Source: Larix sibirica
Lineage: Eukaryota; Streptophyta; Pinopsida; Pinales; Pinaceae
Direction: 5' to 3'
DNA length: 18,074 nucleotides
NCBI GenBank assembly: GCA_004151065.3
Contig: NWUY0300022777.1
Location: forward strand, 18,158-36,231
Below are positions 1-8,459 of this stretch, piece after piece (within the stretch, counting starts at the first letter, position 1; each line of letters starts with the position of its first letter). The position numbers were made by a program, and so were the translations under genes. The notes beneath the pieces are model-generated. The model was not told the origin of the DNA and made no database searches. It saw nothing but the letters and a program-made list of their open reading frames with translations.

Positions 1-42
1 AAGACTAGCAAAGACAGGAAAAAATTATGTGCTTGATATTTA

Positions 43-92
43 TTTATTCATTTTATTTGAATACTGGTTTATTCATTTTATTTGAATACTGG
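43..92. repeat. 25-bp perfect tandem duplication
   Basis: Two adjacent identical 25-bp units (43-67 and 68-92) start with tttattcatt and end with gaatactgg. No coding role is visible. It looks like a simple slippage duplication in AT-rich DNA. Confidence 0.9.
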
Positions 93-1988
93 TTGTTTTG
101 AATTTAGGAGCTATGTACAAGGACACAATTTCCCTCTAAAGTCAACCTAAGAACTGCCCCAACCTCTGTATACTACACTGCAATCCATTTTCACCTCAAT
201 CAATGTGGGTTTCCAGGGCATGCCCACTGGGATATGAAAGCATACACTCTGCGACAGATGGCCCACAAATTACAATTAATCTCTGGGACAACAATGAACA
301 AAAATAAATACGGACAGGAAATAAAAGTGACTATGGACCGAAATTCAGATGGTAGCGGGACTGTCTAGCACACTATCTCGTACCTGATCGTTCCCAAGAA
401 ATGAAGCTCTTACACAAATATATTGAATTGTCAAGGAAATTTAGCCAAAAGATGGCATAAAAACAATTGATGCAATGTCAGAATCTTTGAAAACGGAACA
501 ATTCGCTACAGTGTTAAACCTTAAAACCAGATAACGTCTGTTTTGCACCAGTGAAACTTAGTCATCAGATGCAACAAATATTGGCCTATTGAATGTAACT
601 CTACACTGTTAAACCTTAAAACTGGATAACATCTGTTTTGCACCAGTGAAACTTAGTCATCAGATGCAACAAATATTGGCCTATTGAATGTAAAACAGAG
701 CGGCAGACAAATCCAAAATACCATTGGAAGAACAATATGTTGTATATGCACCAGAAGTTGGTCTTAGATAAAGAACATGCAGTACCAAAATCAAAATGCA
801 TTGAAATGAATCTGTGAAGTAACAAGTGATCCGAACGTGAAACTATTCACAACTTTATAGATAAAAAAAGCTTATTGTGCTTAAAAAATCTAAGACTGAA
901 GTTTTAGATATAAATCTGAATATCTGAGAACAAAAATAACTCACTTTTATTCATATAGTCCAATAAACCAAAGATTTAAATCAGCATTTATAACAAAGCA
1001 ATGCCAACACACATATGCCAGAATCCTTTACCCCCGAAATAGCACATACTTTTGCTGTTGCCCCCATCATTTATTGACTCTAAATTGCCCATTGGGCAAT
1101 GGTTGACTGGTGAGGTTGGCAGAGTGTTAAGCCATCCACAAGGGTTTCATTCTTGTTGTGATCTTCCCCACTGGCATAGCATGAGTTTAAAAGAAATCAG
1201 GCTGGGTGAAAATCTTGGGAAATTTTGGTAGAATGAATACAGCTCAAACCTGGCACCTGAGCTTAAGGAAGTCTGCTCTTTGCAGTGCAGCTCCTTGGGG
1301 TAAGTTTCCCTTGGGCTCTAAAATGCCTATAAAAGTCATTACATGCTCTCAAAATTTTCACCAAAGAAAGAGATGGCTTCCTAATATTACTACAGCGTAT
1401 CAATACTCCAACTCGGAGTACTAACTGCAACTGCAAAGTTTTTTAAATTTTCTTAAAAATTGTGTATTCGGATTAATGTTTAAACTCTATTTTAACTTTC
1501 CCCTTTTTCACTTTGAATGCTGTAATTTTGCTGGCCTTTTGGATCCATGCACAAGTTTTCTAGGATATATATCATGACGAAGGTCTGAGATTTGGGCAAA
1601 ATGGGTTTGCCCTGCTGGGAAAATCAGACAGATTTCCTACATCGAAAAGGGGCTTTAACATTAGACCTATTTTCCCAAACCTGAAAAGAGTAGAAGATAT
1701 AACCAGGCAAGGTTTTCACCTGACATTATCTAATTCCCAACTACAAGTATTCCATCGATGCCCAATTGGCAAAAATTGTCACGAGTTCAAATCCCACGGA
1801 CTCATTCATTGCACATGCAAATATGGGCTCTGATATTACACGGCTAGAAATCTTCATCTAAGAAGCTGAAACCTGTATGGGTTCCATTGTTTTAATAAAA
1901 ACAGAAAACTTATCTGCCAGTCCAGCTGCCCTTTCACCCATTAACAACCTCCAGAGTGAAAATGAAAGAGAAGAAAAATAGAACTTAC
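93..1988. other. Low-copy-looking stretch without a recognisable gene
   Basis: Apart from the duplication at 506-692, I recognise no conserved protein, RNA gene or mobile-element end here. The open frames are short (about 60-70 codons), lack known motifs and look like chance. If the minus-strand exon at 1989-2067 is real, this stretch would be its first intron and possibly later exons or 3' UTR, but I could not identify an acceptor or a second exon with confidence. Confidence 0.4.
506..692. repeat. 95-bp tandem duplication
   Basis: Two adjacent copies with a 95-bp period (506-600 and 601-692) both run from ctaca through gcaccagtgaaacttagtc to ttgaatgtaa. I count about four substitutions over about 92 bp, so roughly 96% identity. 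The copies are noncoding as far as I can see. The low divergence implies a fairly recent local duplication. Confidence 0.9.
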
Positions 1989-2067
1989 TTGACATCGGAG
2001 AGTCATCGGTACTGCCATTCTGCCTTTCAACGCTGGATGTGGAACCCGAATTTGATAAATCCATCAT
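1989..2067 (-). CDS. Possible first coding exon of an unidentified plant gene
   Basis: On the minus strand an ATG at 2067 (preceded by gggaaa and followed by a second ATG) opens a Ser/Asn/Asp-rich N-terminus, MMDLSNSGSTSSVERQ and on to ...DDSPMS. At 1989/1988 there is a good plant 5' splice site, TCAA|GTAAGTTC, which would end the exon after 26 codons plus one base (phase 1). Past the donor the same frame runs on into a phenylalanine- and serine-rich tail to a stop at 1858, which looks like translated intron. A TATA-like box lies about 445 bp upstream with a plausible UTR between. I do not recognise the protein: a polar, low-complexity N-terminus is common in plant regulatory proteins but is not diagnostic. 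It could be a chance ORF. No second exon was found. Confidence 0.33.
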
Positions 2068-2480
2068 TTTCCCCTATAGAAATGTATCAAAAAAAGCCAA
2101 AACCACGAGCTTGAACTTCACCTATGAGAAGGGAGGAGGAAAAGAGATTATGCCCTCGAAACAATCCTTGTCTGCTTTGGCGGGACACAGACCCACATGA
2201 AATTTTGGTGATTGAAGCCTGGAGTGACATACAATAGGCTACCAATCTCTCCAACTCAACAGAAAACCCAACCCGTCCTCTTCTGTAGACTGAAATCAGT
2301 TCGCAAACATCAGAGCTCTGTAGCTTTCTGTGTTAGTTAACAGATCTTATTAACTGTCCTATGGTCCCGCGCTGATGTGCCTGTGCCAAATTGTTCTAAT
2401 TGGCATATATGATGCCCAACGAAAGAATGCAGAGGGGATGCAAAACCGTTTTTCTATCAAATCAAATAGGAGAAGGGCAG
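2068..2480 (-). other. Possible 5' UTR of the minus-strand gene
   Basis: This is the interval between the predicted start site, about 30 bp below the TATA-like box, and the ATG at 2067. It is less AT-rich than the DNA beyond 2700 and has no long minus-strand frame joined to the ATG. The assignment rests only on position between a TATA-like box and a candidate exon. Confidence 0.25.
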
Positions 2481-2508
2481 AGCTCTCCGATCAATGCGTG
2501 CTTTGCCT

Positions 2509-2518
2509 ACTTTATATG
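2509..2518 (-). promoter_or_regulatory. TATA-like box (CCATATAAAG) on the minus strand
   Basis: Reading the minus strand, CCATATAAAG occurs here, matching the plant TATA consensus. It is placed to start a transcript near 2480 that would lead into the candidate exon at 2067-1989. The motif is common by chance, so support comes mainly from its agreement with the downstream ATG and splice donor. Confidence 0.3.
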
Positions 2519-2584
2519 GGTGAAAGCATGCAAGCAAGGCATGGAGAAACCGTGTTAGGTGGAGCAGGGATAGGTCGGACGTAA

Positions 2585-2900
2585 TCAAAAGAGCTTGACG
2601 ACACGAAAAGGTATGTGTTCGTTCCTTCTTTATACGCTCCTCGTATTGAGCGGAGTATACGAAATCCCAATTTATGGGATGTCTTTAATTGGCGTAAGCT
2701 TAGATGGGAATGGAGGAGTAGGTTAATAAAACAATGGATAAAATGATCTTTTTATTAAATTTAAAGTTAAATACTGGTTGAAGGTATATGACCTCACTAT
2801 TATAGTTTGAGTTATAATATTATACTATATTAATTTTATTTTTTTATATTATATTAACTTTTTCTAAATAGATTGAAGTTTATATTTTAGGGTTTTAATG
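2585..2900. other. Noncoding AT-rich flank
   Basis: I see no conserved ORF. An imperfect hairpin (tatacgctcc ... ggagtata) lies at about 2630-2662. Composition becomes strongly AT-rich after about 2740, which marks the change from the low-copy-looking part to repeat-rich DNA. Confidence 0.5.
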
Positions 2901-2904
2901 AATA

Positions 2905-3345
2905 GAAATTCCAATCCTAAAACATTGTTAATAAATGTTTTGATAAAAACTTTGACCATAAAATATTGCTAATAAATGTTTTGATAATTTTTAAGACAAA
3001 CATACTACCAAAATTTAAGGAAAAAGAGTATATGATGATTTTATTGTTAATAAATGTTTTGATAATTTTTAAGACAAATATACTACCAAAATTTATGGAA
3101 AAAAAGGGTGTATGATGATTTTATTGATAATAAATGTTTTGATCATTTTTAAGATAAACATATAACCAAAATTTAGGAAAAAGAGAATATGTCTTCTAAT
3201 TAACTCTTATGTTTAAATTATATATTTACAAATTAGAGAAAAAAGAGTATATCAAGAAAAGTGAATTTGTCTACTAATTAATTCAATATATTTAAATTAT
3301 TGATGTATTATTGATTTAATATGTTTAAATGATAAATTTACAAAT
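2905..3345. repeat. Degenerate AT-rich tandem repeat, about 78-80 bp period
   Basis: The core aataaatgttttgat recurs at about 2930, 2971, 3049 and 3129, giving spacings of 41, 78 and 80 bp. It is followed each time by tttttaaga..aa.atac.accaaaattta and a ggaaaaagag block. Further along, tct.ctaattaa recurs at about 3191 and 3269 (again 78 bp) with a shared tttaaatta..tttacaaatt segment. Units carry substitutions and small indels, so the array is old. It holds no coding sequence. It could be a satellite fragment or a tandemly repeated part of an unrecognised element. Confidence 0.75.
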
Positions 3346-3401
3346 TGAATTTCCTTGTTTCTTTATTTTAGTGAATGTTTAGATTAATAGTAATGTCAAG
3401 G

Positions 3402-3517
3402 TTTTTATTTTTTTACCCGAACCATGGTGTATGGGTAAGTTTGGGGGGATTCGAACACGTGACCTTCCATTTACAACTGATTACAACTTCTCATCTTTAC
3501 CACTTGAGCTACCCCCC
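3402..3517 (-). mobile_element. tRNA-derived SINE or tRNA-like pseudogene
   Basis: On the minus strand the sequence starts GGGGGGTAGCTCAAGTGG. It contains a perfect Pol III A box (TAGCTCAAGTGG, plus coordinates 3500-3511) and a B-box-like GTTCGAATCC (3447-3456). The 75-nt head (3517 to 3443) begins with GGGGGG and ends with CCCCCC, which could pair as an acceptor-like stem. The D and anticodon stems do not fold well, so it is not a working tRNA. A short unique body and an A-rich stretch (T-run 3402-3414 on the plus strand) follow, as in plant tRNA-derived SINEs. No convincing target duplication was found. The LINE sequence begins immediately at its 5' side. Confidence 0.65.
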
Positions 3518-4326
3518 ATGAGCATTGCAAAGATACTAGTTGAAATTGATGTCAGTTTGGGATTATTTGAATAGTTGGAAATAGAGATGGGATCCTCCAC
3601 CCATCTACAGATTCTTGATTATGTCAATTTTCCTTTTTGTTGTGTTCACTGTCATTTGTATGGGCACTTTGTTAAGGACTATGTAAAACCCTTTCTGAAG
3701 AAATTCTGGAGGGAAAGATCTCCAAGGGTATTTTGTATCCCATCTCAGCCCTCCTTCCCTTTTATCCCAATGGAGGAGCCACCCTGTAGAGCAATGAATT
3801 ATGATATTATGAAGAACCCTCTTGGAAACTCAGTGGTCAAATTTGGAACACTTGCTCTCCCTATAAACTTTAAAGGAGTTGATCCCTTCAAAGTCATTCT
3901 CTTTAGATTCCCTCAACCTTTCCCTTTCACAACAACATAAGATCAATGACATTTGGAAGTCCACTACCTCTCATATAGAAAGCAACATATTAGAGTCCTT
4001 CAATGGAGATCCAGGATCATAGTGTTATACAAACTTCTCAGGGACCACCATAAAATATCCATCCTCCTTTGTTGGTGTTTTTTTCCCTCCTAGTTCTTTG
4101 CTGATCAAGCTTGTTACCGATGTGGACTCAAGGGATACCTAACCCCTCTCAAAATCCTTGAATCTTTCAAGAAACGAGGTATCTCCCTCCAATAGTCATG
4201 GTGGGGGACATTATGATATTAGGCCCAGAAATATCTCACAATCTGGGGGTTTGGCTTTGGATTCTATGAAGGATATTGGAGGCACTAAAGCTGACTGCAA
4301 ATATGCAATTAAACAAGCTCAGGGTC
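3518..4326 (+). pseudogene. LINE (L1-like) ORF1 remnant with zinc knuckle, 5' part
   Basis: ORF1 of plant L1-like LINEs encodes an RNA-binding protein ending in a CCHC zinc knuckle. Here the frame reads through a short pre-knuckle segment (ILVEIDVSLG) into NFPFCCVHCHLYGHFVKDY at about 3622-3690. The first two Cys and the His are present, but the final Cys is Tyr. A stop (TAG) sits just before the knuckle near 3573, and further stops and shifts follow after 3938. The C-terminal part is open again from about 4190 (GGHYDIRPRNISQSGG) to the insertion at 4326, where it continues in frame at 15982. The DUF4283-type N-terminus expected upstream is absent, so the LINE is 5'-truncated or cut by the SINE at 3517. 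Not functional. Confidence 0.75.
4322..4326. repeat. Left target-site duplication of the Ty3/gypsy element (GGGTC)
   Basis: GGGTC directly precedes the 5' LTR, and GGCTC directly follows the 3' LTR at 15977-15981 (one mismatch). Joining the LINE across a single copy gives an uninterrupted ORF1 frame (KQAQGQALREVNQHK), which independently supports these insertion boundaries. Confidence 0.85.
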
Positions 4327-4523
4327 TATAATATACCTAAAAGTATATTACCATGATTAAATATATTGTATTAATTATTATTTGTTTATGTTATCGTCGA
4401 CATTGTAGAGACACATTGTTTAATATGTGTCCTTTCACATTGTATATATAGTCATATGAAATTATTTGTAACCATCATATCAATTATCAATATAATATAT
4501 ATTATTTTGAATTATTTACTTCA
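4327..4523 (+). repeat. 5' LTR (197 bp)
   Basis: This pairs base for base in length with 15780-15976. I count about 16 substitutions and no indels, so about 92% identity. The terminal dinucleotides are TA...CA here against TG...GA in the other LTR, so each has one decayed end of TG...CA. A TATA-like TATATATAG lies at about 4443-4451, the expected Pol II promoter position. 197 bp is unusually short for a gypsy LTR. Confidence 0.9.
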
Positions 4524-4525
4524 AG

Positions 4526-4537
4526 TGGTTTCAGAGG
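4526..4537 (+). other. Primer binding site (tRNA-iMet type)
   Basis: TGGTTTCAGAGG starts two bases after the LTR end. It matches the usual plant primer site complementary to the 3' end of initiator methionine tRNA (TGGTATCAGAG...) except for a few positions. It fixes the 5' LTR end and the transcription direction (+). Confidence 0.8.
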
Positions 4538-4555
4538 AATTGGTTATTGTGTGTT

Positions 4556-4945
4556 CGTCGGGACCCTCCACCCTCCACTCCACATTTCATCTCCCCTCAT
4601 CCCTCTCATGCTACATCCTCATTCCTGCTCACATGCTTGCTCACACTCCATGGTTCTCCCACTACGTGTTGCATCCCACCGTGCACTGCATCCCCATCTC
4701 CTCCTGCACCTCCACACCAACCCTCTCCACTCCCACACTGCTCCATACACCAACCCTCTCCTCTCACGCCTCTACATTGCTATCACTCACCTGCAATTCC
4801 ACACACCTTTCATTCCCATACGCTCCTGTGCATCTACACTGCTTCCACTCCCATACACTCTTGTGCCTCCACGCCAACCGTCTCCACTCCCACACTGCTT
4901 TATACGCCAACCCTCTCCATAGACAATTCCTTCCCACCATGAGCC
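4556..4945 (+). repeat. C/T-rich, G-poor degenerate minisatellite in the element leader
   Basis: Imperfect units of roughly 35-44 bp repeat the blocks ccaaccctctcc, actcccacactgct and tgc.tc.ac (for example about 4716-4750, 4750-4785, 4872-4906 and 4906-4925). The plus strand is strongly pyrimidine-biased with few G. Because such sequence rarely forms stop codons, long stretches of all three forward frames are open at once, so the ORFs here (up to 279 codons) are compositional and not genes. It lies between primer site and gag, where the packaging leader of an LTR retrotransposon would be. It is absent from copies B and C because they start later. Confidence 0.75.
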
Positions 4946-5008
4946 ACATCCCTTCTCCCACACAAGCACGCCCACCAACCCCACTCCATCCTCCAATCCC
5001 CCACTCCC

Positions 5009-5160
5009 CCAAAAAATATTATAATAATAATACTGTTATTATTAATTATAATATTTTAAATTTCCTCCAAAAGAAAATAATAATATTAAAACTATATAAT
5101 AATTTTTTTTTCCTAATTATTTTTATTATTATAATTTTTAATAGTCAAATATTCATAGAC
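5009..5160. other. AT-rich end of the leader
   Basis: An abrupt switch from the C/T-rich minisatellite to nearly pure A/T (ataataataata, ttattattataat, a run of nine or more T). No coding sequence is seen. The shared block with copy B begins just after, at 5197. Confidence 0.6.
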
Positions 5161-5196
5161 TCCAAATATTTCCAAAGATTAATACAAGGAATACGA

Positions 5197-6307
5197 AGAG
5201 GAATCCTCCCGAAGATTCAACAAAAAAGAATGAAAGCGAATCCTAAGCCAGAATTCTCGCCGCAATACAAGCATATAGTCAAGAGGTTCAAGTAGTCACC
5301 ATAAGACTGGATACCGAGGCCTCCAAAAACACTAATAACGGTACGAGCAACCCCCACTCATCATCGCGACCGTAATTCTCAAATGCAGGTCAATACTACA
5401 ATGTCATACATAAAGTGAAAATTGATATACCGAAGTTTGACGATGAAGACAATCGAGATGGCACACGATGGATCAATAAAATTGAAAAATATTTTACTAT
5501 GCACCAAATATATGATTAGAATGACAAAATAAACATTGTGGCAATGTACTTGGACAAATCAGCTTGTGATTGGCTTCTATAGTGGGATTCTAAATGTGGA
5601 GGAGGACTGGTGTGGGACACCTTCAAGAAAAAAAAATTTAAACAATTTCAAGATATGGAAGAGGAAAAAATCTACATGAAGCTCACTCATTTACAAAAAT
5701 ATGGGACAATAGACAAATATTTTAACAATCTCCTTGTGTTGGCTACTCATGTCGATGACGTATCTAAAGAATGCATTCTACAAATTTCCATTGGTGGGTT
5801 GAAACCAAGTATACCAAATGAAATTAAATTACTAGGTGTCAAGTATGTTGAACATGAATGTCAAAAAGTGAAACTGATTGAAGAAAAACAAAAAGCATAT
5901 CTATCGCCTTCTTATATCCACCTCCCACCTAAGAAAAAATGCAATGAAGGACAACAATCTATGTCGTAAGTGTAATGCTCCTAATTGGTGTCCAGGATAT
6001 AAGTGTAAAAGCAAAAATTTCTTCTTATGTGAAAAAAATGATAATGACAATGATAATGATGAGGAGGTGGGTGATGTATATTCTTTGGACACCAGAACAG
6101 ATGATGACGAATCCAAAATTGAGGAAGCTAATGTCACTTCAACACTCTCGGAGGCCACAATGACTGGCATCTCTCAACCCCAAACTCTCAAAATGTTTGT
6201 CTACATCAAAAATACTAAGTTGACAGTGTTGGTTGATAGGGGAAGTACACACAATTTTATAGACTCTAGGGTAGCAAAGCAATTAAACATATTCATCTAC
6301 CCTACCT
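5197..6307 (+). repeat. Identical 1111-bp block, copy 1 (matches 10244-11354)
   Basis: Reading the two blocks side by side I find no difference over 1111 bp (offset 5047). They cover the end of the leader, gag and the start of protease, including the same nonsense codons and frameshift. Identity stops abruptly at 6307/11354, after which the copies differ at roughly one base in five or six. The left edge of copy 2 is the ambiguous base at 10243. Confidence 0.9.
5376..5969 (+). pseudogene. gag: Copy A gag (capsid/retrotransposon gag domain), broken
   Basis: Gag forms the cytoplasmic virus-like particle of the retrotransposon. The frame includes KIDIPKFDDEDNRDGTRWI and INKIEKYFTMHQ, then a conserved Trp-containing stretch, and WDTFKKKKFKQFQDMEEEKI with the downstream LTHLQKYGTIDKYFNNL, typical of the Retrotrans_gag family in plant chromoviruses. 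Two in-frame TAG codons (5517-5519, 5580-5582), each at a position where CAG is the likely ancestor, interrupt it. It ends at TAA 5967-5969 after a frameshift in or near the A-run at 5933-5939, because the zinc knuckle continues in the next frame. No initiator ATG in good context was found. Not functional. Confidence 0.8.
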
Positions 6308-6375
6308 CTATCTTCCAAGTATCAATACAAATGAACAATATTACCTCGTGCGATGGGAAATGCCATAAGGTATAG
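5878..6375 (+). pseudogene. Copy A zinc knuckle and aspartic protease N-terminal part
   Basis: This frame carries the nucleocapsid-like motif LCRKCNAPNWCPGYKCKSK (about 5963-6020). Both leading Cys and the last Cys are present, but the expected His is Tyr. An acidic linker (NDNDNDNDEE) follows, then the retropepsin start MFVYIKNTKLTVLVDRGSTHNFID. The catalytic loop Asp (GAT 6235-6237) is kept, but the usual DSG/DTG reads D-R-G (AGG 6238-6240), which should disable the protease. A TAG at 6373-6375 ends the frame. The same changes occur in copy B because this part is inside the identical block, up to 6307. Confidence 0.78.
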
Positions 6376-6633
6376 ATAGTTATAAATGAATACAAGTTAA
6401 AACCACCTATGTAGGCTATGTCGATGGGAGGGGTTGACATTGTCTTAGGGGCCCAATGGTTGGAAACACTCGGTAGAATAAGATTAAATTTACAAGAACA
6501 ATTTATAAGATTCTATGAAAACTATAAGAAGTACAAGCTTCATGGTATCAATTTCCCTCCTCCTCAAATAAAATGGAAAAAAAAATTAAAAAGGGGGCTA
6601 ATGAAAGTCAAAATATTGATCCAATGGAATTAG
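6376..6633 (+). pseudogene. Copy A protease C-terminal part and linker to RT
   Basis: In the same frame as the preceding ORF, GGVDIVLGAQWLETLG is the conserved second half of the gypsy-type aspartic protease. It is followed by the LQEQFIRFYEN segment. Compared with copy B (11560-11740), the linker has lost two blocks, about 13 and 48 bases, around 6566-6602, which shifts the frame and leads to a stop at 6631-6633. Confidence 0.75.
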
Positions 6634-6699
6634 AGCAACTCTAGGGAAAACATAATAACATCTTCCAAAACCCTCCTCGTGGACTCCCCCCACCACGTT

Positions 6700-7460
6700 C
6701 TAGGGATCACATCATATAATTGATTCCAGGTTCAACTCTAATTAGGAAAAAATCATACATACAATCTCAGAGAAACAAATCAGAGATTGAATTATTGGTA
6801 CAATAATTATTAGACTCTGACATGATTAAACGTAGTAAGATTCCCTTCTCAGCCCCAGTCATACTTGTCAGGAAGAAGGATGGATTGTACAGACTTTGTA
6901 TTGATTATTGAGCATTAAAAAGGTTACCATAAAGTATAAATTCCCCGTTTCCTTTGTTGACGAACTATTTGATGAGCTCTATGGTGCAAAGTATTTTTCT
7001 AAGTTAGAACTAAAATCAAGATATTACCAAATCAGAATTCGAGAGGTAGATATCCCCAAAATTTCTTTTTGCACCCATGAAGGCTTATATGAATTTTGAG
7101 TCATGACTTTTGGACTATCCAATGCTCCTACAACATTCCAAGCTGTGATGAATGACTTGTTCGGTCTGTACCTGAGGAAGTTTGTGCGGTTCTTCTTTGA
7201 TGATATTCTTGTTTACAACAAAAACTGGAGCTCACATCTCAAGCACTTAGAGAGAGCATTGGAGATCCTAGACTAAAATAAGTTTTACGTTGACAAATCT
7301 AAATGAAGTTTTGGACAAAAATAAATAGTTTTTTTGGAACATCTCATTTCAGCTGAAGGCATCAAGGTAGACCCCATGAAAATTGTGGAAATTACTTAGT
7401 GTCTTACCCCCATATCAATCACATAATTAAGGGGATTCCTTGTCCTGGTAGGTTACTATA
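6700..7460 (+). pseudogene. Copy A reverse transcriptase, broken
   Basis: RT copies genomic RNA into DNA in the particle. Recognisable pieces in order: [19 protein letters not shown] (about 6852-6908), then in another frame FVDELFDELYGAKYFSKLEL (about 6953-7012) with QIRIREVDIPKISF, then after a TGA at 7097-7099 the MTFGLSNAPTTFQAVM block. Last comes FFFDDILVYN (about 7190-7216), the F/YxDD active-site loop, with both Asp present. The motif-A Asp is Glu (KLELKSRYYQ). Several stops and at least two frameshifts break the frame. The thumb/connection end (EGIKVDPMKIVEIT) is at about 7355-7400. Confidence 0.82.
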
Positions 7461-7466
7461 GAATAT

Positions 7467-7586
7467 TTGTTCATAACTACGCACAAATTGTGGCCCCCAT
7501 TAACATCGCTATTAAAAAAGGATGCCTTCATATGGAATACAAATGCTAAAGCTTGTTTTCAAATGTTGAAAACCTTAATGACATCC
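7467..7586 (+). pseudogene. Copy A RNase H, 5' fragment before the insertion
   Basis: The segment KKDAFIWNTNAKACFQMLKT is the start of the RNase H region that follows RT in gypsy elements. It stops at AATGACATCC where a foreign 1094-bp insertion begins, and the domain resumes at 8686. Copies B (12610-12690) and C (13855-13935) run through this site without the insertion, which confirms the empty-site sequence. Confidence 0.85.
7582..7586. repeat. Left target-site duplication (CATCC) of the nested insertion
   Basis: CATCC at 7582-7586 is repeated exactly at 8681-8685 on the other side of the insertion. Removing the insertion and one copy gives aatgacatccactactgg, collinear with copy B aatgacatcaactccagtc. 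Confidence 0.88.
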
Positions 7587-7841
7587 TGTTGGCAGGAACT
7601 CTTGTGCTCCACATATATGTCATCACATATTAATGTAAATGTCTTATGTAATTGGATCTTAATGAACAAGTAGTTGTAGTGGGTGTAACTGATCCAACCT
7701 CTCCATATAATGTATAAGTACCTCTATAATGAATGGGAAAATGGCTGAACGTTCCACCCAATTACATGTTCTTCTTGACGGATGAATGTGCGTGTGCTTT
7801 ACTTCTTGCTTGAATGCTGTGTTGAACCTGCCCGTTCAACA
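7587..7841 (+). repeat. Left arm of nested insertion (255 bp, LTR-like)
   Basis: Runs from TGTTGGCAGG to GTTCAACA. It is paired in inverse orientation with 8424-8680. The inner end is itself a small hairpin, TGTTGAAC-6 nt-GTTCAACA (7820-7841), present in both arms. Weak similarity continues about 18 bp past this end, so the inner boundary is tentative. Confidence 0.85.
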
Positions 7842-8198
7842 CTTCTACATCTTTGAAACGACCTTATACTTTCAAGTGATGGCATTCAATTGTAAACATT
7901 TTGGAGTTCATTGTCGAGAGAAGATTGTGATAAGAAATATTTATCCCATGGCTATATCAACAAGTGAGATCTTTATGAACCTTCAATGCATGTTGTTATT
8001 ACCATTAGAACATCTACAACAATGCTATGTTCCACTCACATTTTAATATATTCTTTACATCGACCACAAATTTTTGTTCATGAGCATTATCCAAGGACAT
8101 TAATGAGAACTTCATAGACATCACCATCATCAACAAAAAATCAAATTTAAGGATTACTTACAATAGTTTATCATCTCCTATGTGTAGGTTTTCTGCTT

Positions 8199-8459
8199 TC
8201 AATGAGTGTCTTCAATAGGCTCACGATCATCAACATCATTATTCTTTTGATCCAGGAATAGAACAATCATTGTTTTTTTCATCTCTGATTTTATCTCACA
8301 CAAGTAGTATTTGATCTTCTTGCAATTTCTCCATATGAGCATCTCACTCTCTTCCAGATTCAAACCACCTTCATTTATTGTTGCTGTCACCCAAACCAAA
8401 TGAAGGAGGCAACGATGCCAAAGTGTTGAACGAGCATGTTCAACACAACATTCAAGCAT
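8199..8459 (-). other. Unassigned 86-codon frame in the core of the nested insertion
   Basis: The minus-strand frame from an ATG at 8459 starts inside the right arm (MLECCVEHARSTLWHRCLL), then covers a Glu/Lys-rich stretch with EESEMLIWRNCKKIKYYLC and ends ...DDREPIEDTH. I see no zinc knuckle, protease, integrase or RT motif and no homology I recognise. The rest of the core (7842-8198) has only short frames. It may be a chance frame or a remnant of a former internal coding region. Confidence 0.25.

Noticed and set aside
616-825. 69-codon minus-strand ORF
   Set aside because: Partly inside the 95-bp duplication, with no motif and no splice context. Likely chance.
1206-1424. 72-codon plus-strand ORF
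   Set aside because: No recognisable motif, poor start context and no promoter or splice support.
2375-2584. 69-codon plus-strand ORF
   Set aside because: Overlaps the candidate minus-strand promoter and UTR. No domain and no conserved feature.
2905-3345. CRISPR-like array
   Set aside because: The repeats are AT-rich, diverged and unevenly spaced with related spacers in a plant genome. No cas gene or unique spacers.
3443-3517. Functional tRNA gene
   Set aside because: A and B boxes and terminal pairing are present, but D and anticodon stems do not form and no clear anticodon loop exists. A SINE or pseudogene fits better.
4764-5012. Minus-strand ORFs rich in Gly and Trp (4764-5012, 4787-4996)
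   Set aside because: They are the complement of the same C/T-rich repeat and show no domain.
4456-5295. 279-codon plus-strand ORF and overlapping 131- and 123-codon ORFs
   Set aside because: They start in the LTR, run through a G-poor C/T minisatellite and AT-rich DNA, and all three frames are open together. This is a composition effect, with no conserved domain.
5901-6170. Minus-strand Ser-rich ORFs at 5901-6170 and 10948-11217
   Set aside because: Antisense shadow of the acidic linker between zinc knuckle and protease. It is duplicated only because the underlying block is.
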